From Gammaproteobacteria bacterium (lineage in GTDB: Bacteria; Pseudomonadota; Gammaproteobacteria; Methylococcales; UBA2780): 13,317 nucleotides of DNA. Position numbers and translations under genes: made by a program. Location of the stretch: contig QNFJ01000038.1 of NCBI GenBank assembly GCA_003646305.1, positions 1-13,317 of the forward strand. Direction: 5' to 3'. The notes beneath the pieces were generated by a model. That model worked only from the letters and a program-made list of their open reading frames with translations. It was not told the DNA's origin and ran no database searches. Below, in pieces: positions 7,534 through 13,317 of this stretch (positions are counted from its first letter, which is position 1; each line of letters starts with the position of its first letter).

Positions 7534-8740
7534 TGCGTGCTAGCCTCCTTTTTATATTTGCCTGGACTACAAAATAGTCAATCAGTGGTGCAAACATATT
7601 GGCAAAAAGTATTGATAGCATCATCCCTTCTGGAAAAGCCGGGTTGACAACACGAATCAGCACCACCATCACACCAATCATGGCACCGTACATCCAGCGG
7701 CCTTGATCAGTCATTGCCGCACTAATAGGATCCGTCGCCATAAAGACCATACCGAATGCAAATCCACCCAGCGTCAAGTGCCAGTACCATGGCAACGCAA
7801 ACATTGCATTTGTATCACTTCCTACACCGTTGAATAACAATGACGTAGCAACCATACCCAAAAAGACACCACCCACAACACGCCATGAGGCAATTCTGGT
7901 ATAGAGCAAGAAGGTCAAGCCCAGTAGGCAAGCAAAGGTCGAAACCTCGCCCATTGAGCCAGCCATATTTCCGAAGAAGGTATTCATCCAGCTCAGACCC
8001 GATTCGGTAATTGCCTGAACACCACCTGCAGCAGCCAGACTCAGAGCCGTCGCGCCACTAAAACCGTCAACAGCAACCCAGACAGCATCGCCTGACATTT
8101 GTGCAGGGTAGGCAAAGAATAGAAATGCACGACCGACTAAAGCGGGATTAAGGAAGTTTTTGCCTGTTCCACCGAAGACTTCCTTACCCAGGACAACACC
8201 AAAACTAATCCCCAAGGCAACCTGCCATAGAGGTGTAGTTGGAGGCAAAATCAGCGAATAAAGCATCGAGGTAACCAGGAAGCCTTCATTAACATCATGC
8301 TTACGCACCGACGCAAACAGAACTTCCCAGAACCCACCTGCAGCCAACGTGACGATATAGATGGGCAAGAAGTAGAGCATGCCATGCAGCAAGCAGGCGA
8401 TAATATTGCCCGGCGCAAAACCAACGCCCATTGCGGCTAGAATACTTCCTCTCCAACCTTCCGGCTGGTCAAGACCCAATGCCGCAACAGCCATGTTGGC
8501 CTGATGACCAGTATTATAGAGTGCCATGATGATGCAGGGGATTGTTGCCAATACCACAAAGGTCATCATCCGTTTCAAATCAACCCCGTCACGAACGTGA
8601 GGGCCATTGTTTCCCGTTACACTTGAAGGCGTATAGAGAAGCGTATCAACCATCTCATAGACAGAATAATACTTTTCCCATTTACCGCCCGCTGTAAAGT
8701 GAGGGTGGACTTTGTCCAGATAGCGTCTTAAACCTGACAT
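7526..8740 (-). CDS. nqrB: Na+-NQR subunit B (covalent FMN, sodium channel subunit)
   Basis: NqrB is the largest membrane subunit. It carries covalent FMN, riboflavin and the quinone site, and forms the sodium pathway. The 404-aa protein starts with the conserved cytoplasmic region GLRRYLDKVHPHF. About ten hydrophobic segments follow. The flavinylation motif DGFSGATALS has its acceptor threonine at residue 231. KEVFGGTGKNFLNPALVGRAF (around 186-206) and FMATDPISAAMT are also family hallmarks. AAGGAAGG precedes the ATG, which overlaps the nqrA stop by one base (TAATG). Its 3' end overlaps nqrC by 8 nt. Confidence 0.99.
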   Translation of the reverse strand: MSGLRRYLDKVHPHFTAGGKWEKYYSVYEMVDTLLYTPSSVTGNNGPHVRDGVDLKRMMTFVVLATIPCIIMALYNTGHQANMAVAALGLDQPEGWRGSILAAMGVGFAPGNIIACLLHGMLYFLPIYIVTLAAGGFWEVLFASVRKHDVNEGFLVTSMLYSLILPPTTPLWQVALGISFGVVLGKEVFGGTGKNFLNPALVGRAFLFFAYPAQMSGDAVWVAVDGFSGATALSLAAAGGVQAITESGLSWMNTFFGNMAGSMGEVSTFACLLGLTFLLYTRIASWRVVGGVFLGMVATSLLFNGVGSDTNAMFALPWYWHLTLGGFAFGMVFMATDPISAAMTDQGRWMYGAMIGVMVVLIRVVNPAFPEGMMLSILFANMFAPLIDYFVVQANIKRRLARNV

Positions 8741-10077
8741 TACCCTTCCTTCTCAATTAGAGTTAAATTGTTTCTTAGAACAGGGCCAAAATCATGTTTG
8801 CCCTGACATATAAACGAACAAAGACCAAGATCTTCCTCATCCAGTTCCAGACAGCCCAGTAGTTGAGCGCTGTCGGTATCACTAATTAATAATGCTCTTA
8901 GTAACTGTGCCGGCAGAATATCCATTGGCATCACTCTTTCGAAGTGTCCAATAGGCACAAGTGCTCGCGCACTACCATTTGTTGTTGTCGTGAAGTCGAA
9001 CAGCTTTTTCCTGTTCACACTCGTAGTATAAATATTCAGGAAAGAATATTTTTTTGATCCGGCGACAATCCAACCGAAAAGTTCGCGTTCACGCCCTTCT
9101 CTTAATACCGATAGCTGCGTGTGGTAGCGCCCAAGATAAGCAGACCAGTTAGCCGCTTTTCGCCCAGATAACACAGAACCTGAAACAACTCGATAATCTG
9201 CATCTTTTAGCTGACCATCAACCAGCTCATCTGTATTTGCGCCTAAACGTGTACGGACAAGTCTTGGGATTTCCACAGAGGGCCCCGCGAGCGCAATAAT
9301 TCGTTCTGAATTCAACTGCCCCGTCACAAAAAGCGCCCCAATTGCCAACACATCCTGATAACCAATAGACCAGACAGTCTTCGTTGGTCCAACGGGATCG
9401 ATGAAGTGGATATGCGTGCCCGGCAGGCCTGCTGGATGTGGGCCGTTAAATTCAGCAACAACTGCGTCACCTGTATCTAGCTTAACCTCAGGTGCCTTAC
9501 AAACGTAGACTGACCCTTCAGTCAACTGCGTGAGAACAGTTATACCATTTTGAAAATCACTCTTACGCTCACCGATAACCACATGAGGGTCGGCCGCAAG
9601 AGGATTGGTATCCATTGCATTAATGAAGATAGAACTCGGCTTCGTTCCTGGCTCTGGAACCTTGCTGTAAGGGCGAGTCCGAAGTGCCGTCCAAAGCCCT
9701 GATGCCAGCAAATTCTCCTGAACTTTCTCTGCCCCCAGCTTTGATAACTCAGCTTGTGAATATGATGCAAAGCTTTCCGCCTCATCACCATCAAGCTCAA
9801 TCACTACTGACTGCAACGCTCTTTTAGCGCCACGATTAACGGCTTTGACTGTTCCACAACCTGGAGAGGTAAAAATAACGCCCGGAGTCTGCTTATCTGA
9901 AAACAGCTCCTGCCCTAATTTAACGCGATCACCTTCCTGAACAGCCATTCTCGGCTTGAGCCCTGGATAATCAGCCCCAAGGAGCGCAACTGTTTTAACT
10001 TGCGCACCCTCAGAAATAACCTGATCCGGACTACCAGTAATCGGTAAATCTAAACCTTTTTTTATATTGAATTGCAT
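8740..10077 (-). CDS. nqrA: Na+-NQR subunit A
   Basis: NqrA is the cytoplasmic subunit of the sodium pump and contributes to ubiquinone interaction. I chose the ATG at 10077, which gives MQFNIKKGLDLPITG, the standard N-terminus, and 445 aa, the usual length (about 446). The frame stays open upstream to a TTG at 10278, but that extension crosses the predicted promoter and has no family counterpart. Recognisable parts include VALLGADYPGLKPRM, SPGCGTVKAVNRGAKRAL, HPAGLPGTHIHFIDPV and QLLGCLELDEEDL near the end. Unlike the downstream genes it has no visible Shine-Dalgarno sequence; a small hairpin sits 12 nt before the ATG. It is the first gene of the operon. Confidence 0.98.
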   Translation of the reverse strand: MQFNIKKGLDLPITGSPDQVISEGAQVKTVALLGADYPGLKPRMAVQEGDRVKLGQELFSDKQTPGVIFTSPGCGTVKAVNRGAKRALQSVVIELDGDEAESFASYSQAELSKLGAEKVQENLLASGLWTALRTRPYSKVPEPGTKPSSIFINAMDTNPLAADPHVVIGERKSDFQNGITVLTQLTEGSVYVCKAPEVKLDTGDAVVAEFNGPHPAGLPGTHIHFIDPVGPTKTVWSIGYQDVLAIGALFVTGQLNSERIIALAGPSVEIPRLVRTRLGANTDELVDGQLKDADYRVVSGSVLSGRKAANWSAYLGRYHTQLSVLREGRERELFGWIVAGSKKYSFLNIYTTSVNRKKLFDFTTTTNGSARALVPIGHFERVMPMDILPAQLLRALLISDTDSAQLLGCLELDEEDLGLCSFICQGKHDFGPVLRNNLTLIEKEG

Positions 10078-10089
10078 ACGATCGTATCT

Positions 10090-10109
10090 GTTTGTTGAAA
10101 AAGACAAAC
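10090..10109 (-). promoter_or_regulatory. Small hairpin just upstream of the nqrA start
   Basis: GTTTGT and ACAAAC (6 bp) enclose an 8-nt loop. The hairpin ends 12 nt before the nqrA ATG, next to the space where a Shine-Dalgarno site would be. The stem is short and AT-rich, so any role in translation is speculative. Confidence 0.25.
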
Positions 10110-10227
10110 CGCTCGAAAGCAGAACCAATTCGGCAAAACTCTTTAATCTGGAGTCAAAACAATACCCTAGACATAATGCCGTTTTTATTTTGGAATGCTC
10201 CTCAAGCCCCTTCTTGAAGACTCGAAG

Positions 10228-10256
10228 ATTATAGCCAAAAAACAGCCTTTTCGCAA
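10228..10256 (-). promoter_or_regulatory. Predicted sigma70 promoter of the nqr operon
   Basis: On the minus strand TTGCGA (10251-10256) is followed after exactly 17 bp by a perfect TATAAT (10228-10233). This predicts transcription from about 10221 and a leader of about 144 nt before nqrA. It is the best promoter match in the fklB-nqrA gap in this direction. It also explains why the open frame upstream of the nqrA ATG is unlikely to be translated. Confidence 0.65.
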
Positions 10257-10398
10257 AAACAAGAGCTCGTTTAAACAATCACTCGCCACCTTGTTAAATT
10301 CAAACAAATATTAGAATTTCAACCATCTCTCGTATAAATAAAGAGTCCGCCATTAACTGTGAGCGCTCTGAAAACCGCCATAAAATAAGAATTTGCCG

Positions 10399-10404
10399 TA
10401 TAGT
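10399..10404 (+). promoter_or_regulatory. Possible -10 box of fklB
   Basis: TATAGT (5 of 6 to consensus) lies 48 bp before the fklB GTG and predicts a start near 10411. No acceptable -35 is found at 16-18 bp. A TATAAA at 10333-10338 with TTAGAA 16 bp upstream is an alternative. Both are weak. Confidence 0.3.
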
Positions 10405-10451
10405 GCACAGCCTTACACCTATTTTTTAGCATTTTCAGAAAGGACAAAACT

Positions 10452-11054
10452 GTGGATACAATCAAAGAGAAGTTTAGCTACGCCATTGGCCAACAGATTG
10501 GAATGGGCATCACCAAAGACCGACTGGATGTTGATCCCACCAGCCTTATACAGGGTATTAGCGATGCACTTAATGATGAACAATCTAAATTGACTGTTGA
10601 GGAAATGCAAAGTGCTATCCAGCACTTCCAGGAACAGGCAGCAGGAAGCCAGCAAGCTATCAGTGATAAAAATGGCCAGACGGGAAAAGATTTTCTTGCT
10701 AAAAACAGTACCCGCGATGAGGTGACCGTGCTTGATAACGGACTACAATACCGAGTAATTACTCAAAGTGAAGGTGATTTACCAGCCAAAACAGACAGCG
10801 TTACTGTTCACTATAAAGGTAGCCTGATCAGTGGCCAGGAATTTGATAGCTCGTACAGCCGCGGCACACCAACAACATTCCCTGTTACCGGCGTTATTCC
10901 CGGCTGGCAGGAGATTCTACAGATCATGCCTCTCGGCTCCAAATGGGAGGTCTTTATTCCCGCAGAGATGGCTTACGGAGAGCAAGGCGCTGGTAGTGCC
11001 ATTGGCCCCAATGAAACACTTGTTTTTGAGATGGAACTAATCTCTATAAATTAA
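10452..11054 (+). CDS. fklB: FKBP-type peptidyl-prolyl cis-trans isomerase, FklB (FKBP22)
   Basis: FklB catalyses cis-trans isomerisation of bonds before proline in client proteins. The 200-aa protein (E. coli FklB is 206 aa) has an N-terminal helical dimerisation domain (about 1-85; FSYAIGQQIGMGI) and a C-terminal FKBP catalytic domain (about 95-199). All usual active-site residues are present: Y121 (HYKG), F131 and D132 (EFDSS), V148 and I149 with W152 (GVIPGW), Y175 (MAYGEQGAG) and F192 (LVFEMELI). There is no signal peptide, so it should be cytoplasmic, unlike FkpA or Mip. The start is GTG at 10452, supported by AAGGA 7 nt upstream. It is divergent from nqrA. Downstream there is no plus-strand T-run terminator, so some read-through to the hydrolase gene is possible. 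Confidence 0.95.
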   Translation: MDTIKEKFSYAIGQQIGMGITKDRLDVDPTSLIQGISDALNDEQSKLTVEEMQSAIQHFQEQAAGSQQAISDKNGQTGKDFLAKNSTRDEVTVLDNGLQYRVITQSEGDLPAKTDSVTVHYKGSLISGQEFDSSYSRGTPTTFPVTGVIPGWQEILQIMPLGSKWEVFIPAEMAYGEQGAGSAIGPNETLVFEMELISIN

Positions 11055-11056
11055 GC

Positions 11057-11089
11057 AAAAAAAAGGGCAAGTAGCGTAGCTACCTGCCC
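11057..11089 (-). terminator. Strong intrinsic terminator facing leftward
   Basis: On the minus strand GGGCAGGTAGC, loop TAC, GCTACTTGCCC forms an 11-bp stem with one mismatch (11065-11089), followed by eight Ts (11057-11064). On the plus strand the hairpin has the A-run in front and no T-run after it, so it fits leftward transcription and not fklB. No minus-strand protein gene lies within 900 bp upstream of it. It may end the candidate small RNA at 11118 or antisense read-through from the glutamate dehydrogenase gene. Confidence 0.75.
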
Positions 11090-11118
11090 AAACCTTCCCA
11101 GAGGATATTCGTTTTAAC
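11057..11118 (-). ncRNA. Candidate FNR/ANR-controlled small RNA, about 62 nt
   Basis: This is inferred from signal spacing only. An FNR-type box is centred between 11159 and 11160. If it acts as a class II activator at -41.5, leftward transcription starts at 11118 (a G). A -10-like TAATCT (11126-11131) then sits at -13 to -8. The transcript would run 29 nt of mostly unpaired sequence containing AUCCUCUGGG (CCUC resembles anti-Shine-Dalgarno). It would then enter a GC-rich hairpin and stop in eight Us, a typical Hfq-binding end. Oxygen-responsive small RNAs of this build exist (FnrS in E. coli, PhrS in Pseudomonas). I do not recognise the sequence as either. Confidence 0.35.
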
Positions 11119-11152
11119 GGCTACAAGATTACACCCACACAAAAAAACAGCC

Positions 11153-11166
11153 TTGATCTAAGTCAA
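11153..11166. promoter_or_regulatory. FNR/ANR-like binding site
   Basis: TTGATCTAAGTCAA matches the FNR/ANR consensus TTGAT-N4-ATCAA at 9 of 10 positions. The box is palindromic, so it could act on either strand. Its centre is only 27 bp before the hydrolase ATG. In that direction it would more likely repress, or it could serve the minus-strand small-RNA candidate as an activator. Confidence 0.6.
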
Positions 11167-11186
11167 ACAAACAATAAATAAATACA

Positions 11187-11987
11187 ATGAATAATCCCAA
11201 AGACCATCCTGTAGAACTCGAAATTATTTTTCGACAAGCCTCCACACCCTCCGCTAAGCCACCACTTATATTCATTCATGGTGCCTACGTTGCGGCCTGG
11301 TGTTGGGACGAATTCTTTCTAAGCTATTTTGCCAGCAAGGGGCATGATGTTTACGCATTCAGCCTCAGAGGCCATGGCAAAAGTGGTGGTTACAGCCAGG
11401 CTGTCTGGACAAGTCTGAACGACTATGTTGAAGACCTCTGTCATGTCGTCTCGCAGATTGATGGTGATCCCATTATCGTTGGCCACTCTATGGGTGGCAT
11501 GGTCTTACAGAAGTACTTAGAAAAAAATAGTTGCCAATCGGCCATTTTGATGGCATCTGTCCCCCATGAAGGACTTTTAGGGCCCAGCCTGTCTATGGCT
11601 GCCCTGCATCCCCTCAGTTTCTTTTCTTTCCAGTCAACGCATTACACTGGCCAAAATGCATTTACACCTATGGTTGGACAAAGCGCTCTCTTTCATCGTG
11701 ATATGCATCCAGCGGATGTTCAAAAATACCTCTCCCGCATGCAATCAATTTCGACGCGCGCAGTTCACGACATGTCCTGGCTCTCCCTTCCGCGCAAACA
11801 TAATCCACATAATGTACCCATGCTTGTTCTAGCAGCAGAAAATGATGCTCTCTTCAGCATTAATAGTCAGCGCGCCACAGCAAAGGCAAACAACGCTGAT
11901 TTCGACTCTTTCCCAGACATGTCCCACGCCATGATGCTCGAGCCAGACTGGCAGCTAGTGGCTGATAAAATCGTTGAGTGGGTCTAG
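11187..11987 (+). CDS. Alpha/beta hydrolase, substrate unknown
   Basis: This 266-aa protein is a typical alpha/beta-fold hydrolase. It shows the oxyanion-hole HG (31-32, PLIFIHGAYVAAWCW) and SLRGHGKSG (59-67). The nucleophile elbow GHSMGG has Ser101. The acid is Asp220 (LVLAAENDALF) and the catalytic histidine His247 (DMSHAMMLEPDW). The cap region (about 130-200) is the specificity-determining part and gives no clue I recognise. There is no signal peptide. The ATG at 11187 has no Shine-Dalgarno sequence; upstream is AT-rich (AATAAATAAATACA) with an FNR-like box centred 27 bp away. It follows fklB by 132 bp and is convergent with the glutamate dehydrogenase gene, 27 bp beyond, with no terminator between. 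It could be an esterase, lipase or C-C hydrolase; function is open. Confidence 0.92.
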   Translation: MNNPKDHPVELEIIFRQASTPSAKPPLIFIHGAYVAAWCWDEFFLSYFASKGHDVYAFSLRGHGKSGGYSQAVWTSLNDYVEDLCHVVSQIDGDPIIVGHSMGGMVLQKYLEKNSCQSAILMASVPHEGLLGPSLSMAALHPLSFFSFQSTHYTGQNAFTPMVGQSALFHRDMHPADVQKYLSRMQSISTRAVHDMSWLSLPRKHNPHNVPMLVLAAENDALFSINSQRATAKANNADFDSFPDMSHAMMLEPDWQLVADKIVEWV

Positions 11988-12014
11988 CGACTATCCCATC
12001 AGGCCCGCTCTCGG

Positions 12015-13317
12015 TTAATCCGCGTTTCCTCCCCAGGCTCTGCTGAGCTGTTTGTCATCCTCATTGAGGACGATTGCATGCAGCTCTTTTAATACAACTG
12101 CCATTTTTTCCAGCTCAATTCCCGATCCGGCCTCAATCCGCTGAATGAGCTTCTGATACCGCTCAACTGCCAGGCTATTTTGTTCACACCAGCCTGCAAC
12201 CAACTCTTCTGCTGAAGTTGAACCCACTCCACCCCCAAGAACATCGCTCGTCAAAGTCCGGCACTCTGCGTGGAAATCATCACGGATGGCACTTCTCGCC
12301 AAAGACTGCCAAAAATTGCCTCGCGGCAACTTACTCACTTTCCCATTTAGCCAACCAAGCCTCAACTGCCTCCCAAGCTCAAAGTAAACGGCAGCGACAT
12401 ATTCCAAAGGGCGTTTAGATGACTCTTTTACAGCAATAATATCCAGGCAAGCAAACTGGCTCGTTAGCACAGCAATACGTTCTGCCAATTTCTCCGGCAC
12501 ACCATCCTCTCTATATTGCTCGCTTTTTTCTCCCACAAGGATTTTCTCACTTTCATGTAGCAGCCCAAGAACTCTTGGGGAAAGCTTCGCAATACCCGGC
12601 GCAAACTCTTCAATCACTTTTTCAGTAGCAAAGGCTTTGGAACGGTTTCTCTGCAACCAGAACATAGTTCGCTCTATCAGTTTGCGCATTTCCATTTTCA
12701 TATCTAACTGAGTAGCCTGACTTATCAATCCATCAAGCGACTCAATTTCATTCCAGATGGCCTCGGCCGAGTATAGTTTGCAAGCCAGTCGGTAGTTACG
12801 TATTACAGCCGCCACATCTGCACCTGTCTCATCCATCATCCTGAATGGGAAAGAGATCCCCAATCGATTGACAAGGTTATTAACAAGCTGGTTGCCAATA
12901 ATTTCTCGCTTTAAACGATGCTCCCCAAAAACCTTCCCGAACCTCTTGTTTAATGCTGAGGGAAAGTAACCCTCTAATTCCGATAGCAAATAATCGGTCT
13001 CAAGATATCCTGACTCCAGAAGCCGCTCTTTAAGTGCCATTTTGCTATAAGCAACCAGAACGGATATTTCGGGCCGTAACAGCCCTTTTTTGTTTGCCTT
13101 TCGCTCTTCAAGCTCCTCCTCATTCGGCAGAAACTCAATATCCCGATTGAGCATGCCCTCTTCTTCCAATAGCTCAATTAACCTACGATGCACTGCTAAC
13201 ATTGCTGGTGCATGTGCCTCAATCATGCTAATTGCACCGCTTTGTAAATAATTGTGCCTAAGAACTAATCTCCCCACCTCATCGGTCATCTTCTCAAGAA
13301 GGTTATTGCGTTGCTTA
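12015..13317 (-). CDS. gdhB: NAD-specific glutamate dehydrogenase, 180-kDa type (C-terminal part)
   Basis: This is the C-terminal 433 residues of the large NAD-dependent glutamate dehydrogenase (about 1600 aa in the family), which oxidises glutamate to 2-oxoglutarate and ammonia. The frame is open to the right edge, so the catalytic dehydrogenase domain and start lie outside the window. Family-typical stretches include MTDEVGRLVLRHNYLQ, GLLRPEISVLVAYSKMALK, YFPSALNKRF, EIIGNQLVNNLVNRLG and NRSKAFATEKVIEEFAPG. YFELGRQLRLGWL lies nearer the end. The stop is TAA at 12015, 27 nt from the end of the convergent hydrolase. No terminator is seen in that gap; the nearest leftward one is at 11057-11089. 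The symbol follows Pseudomonas usage. Confidence 0.95.
   Translation of the reverse strand, partial: KQRNNLLEKMTDEVGRLVLRHNYLQSGAISMIEAHAPAMLAVHRRLIELLEEEGMLNRDIEFLPNEEELEERKANKKGLLRPEISVLVAYSKMALKERLLESGYLETDYLLSELEGYFPSALNKRFGKVFGEHRLKREIIGNQLVNNLVNRLGISFPFRMMDETGADVAAVIRNYRLACKLYSAEAIWNEIESLDGLISQATQLDMKMEMRKLIERTMFWLQRNRSKAFATEKVIEEFAPGIAKLSPRVLGLLHESEKILVGEKSEQYREDGVPEKLAERIAVLTSQFACLDIIAVKESSKRPLEYVAAVYFELGRQLRLGWLNGKVSKLPRGNFWQSLARSAIRDDFHAECRTLTSDVLGGGVGSTSAEELVAGWCEQNSLAVERYQKLIQRIEAGSGIELEKMAVVLKELHAIVLNEDDKQLSRAWGGNAD

Larger units (their letters stand above)
10078..10451. other. Divergent intergenic region between nqrA and fklB
   Basis: This 374-bp gap has no supported gene. It is AT-rich and holds the nqr promoter (10228-10256), the nqrA leader with a small hairpin, and a possible fklB -10 (TATAGT, 10399-10404). 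The 67-codon in-frame extension of nqrA and a six-codon ATG frame in the leader (10174 down to 10154) are probably chance. A direct repeat CCGCCAT occurs at 10347 and 10375 on the plus strand. No RNA gene or mobile element is visible. Confidence 0.6.

Noticed and set aside
10154..10174. Six-codon upstream reading frame (MSRVLF) in the nqrA leader
   Set aside because: The only purine-rich site is 23 nt before its ATG, too far to be a ribosome site, and so short a frame arises easily by chance.
10078..10278. In-frame N-terminal extension of nqrA (67 codons from a TTG)
   Set aside because: It runs through the predicted -10 and -35 of the operon and begins at a TTG. It has no counterpart in NqrA proteins, whose N-terminus matches the ATG at 10077.
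10347..10381. Direct repeat CCGCCAT, 28 bp apart, upstream of fklB
   Set aside because: Seven bases repeated twice in an intergenic region is weak, the spacing is not a clear multiple of a helical turn, and I know no regulator with this site.
11055..11089. The hairpin after fklB as a normal fklB terminator
   Set aside because: On the plus strand the A-run precedes the stem and AAACCTT follows it, so the required T-run is missing; the T8 is on the other strand.
1..13317. Mobile elements, CRISPR arrays, toxin-antitoxin or defence genes
   Set aside because: No transposase, integrase, terminal inverted repeats, spaced repeats or known defence domains are visible, and nearly all the sequence is accounted for by housekeeping genes.

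Overview
This window looks like chromosome from a free-living, probably marine or salt-adapted gammaproteobacterium. The evidence is a complete Na+-translocating NADH:quinone oxidoreductase (Na+-NQR) operon, a DUF3549 gene beside sbcB, an FklB-type isomerase and a 180-kDa-type NAD-glutamate dehydrogenase. The genes are densely packed and base composition is moderate. I could not assign a genus; the closest feel is Cellvibrionales, Oceanospirillales or a Pseudomonas relative. I see no insertion sequence, prophage, CRISPR array, tRNA or rRNA, and no new defence or biosynthetic cluster. It reads as core genome with some interesting regulatory architecture.

Layout. (1) 1-1335, minus: sbcB (exonuclease I), whose C-terminus lies outside the window. 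It is divergent from (2) 1403-2452, plus: a DUF3549 protein of unknown function. The 67-bp gap between them holds two opposed promoters that share one -10 region. (3) A perfect 16-bp hairpin at 2458-2494 separates the convergent DUF3549 gene and the nqr operon. (4) 2537-10077, minus: nqrA-nqrB-nqrC-nqrD-nqrE-nqrF-apbE-nqrM-CBS protein, with overlaps or gaps of at most about 20 nt throughout. NqrA-F form the redox-driven sodium pump. ApbE attaches FMN covalently to NqrB and NqrC. NqrM is the maturation factor for the iron centre held by NqrD and NqrE. The two-CBS-domain protein is an extra member of unknown role. A clear promoter (TTGCGA-17-TATAAT) lies about 144 nt upstream of nqrA. (5) 10452-11054, plus: fklB, divergent from nqr. 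(6) 11187-11987, plus: an alpha/beta hydrolase. (7) 12015 to beyond 13317, minus: the C-terminal part of NAD-glutamate dehydrogenase.

Two signals deserve attention. First, a textbook intrinsic terminator (13-bp stem plus T-rich tail) for the nqr transcript lies inside the codons for the ApbE lipoprotein signal peptide, 26 nt after the nqrF stop. The maturation genes apbE-nqrM-CBS may therefore be expressed below the structural genes, depending on apbE translation. Second, the fklB-hydrolase gap contains a near-perfect FNR/ANR box and, on the minus strand, a -10-like element at the expected position and a hairpin followed by eight Ts. Together these would make an oxygen-regulated RNA of about 62 nt. 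This small RNA is a prediction from spacing only.
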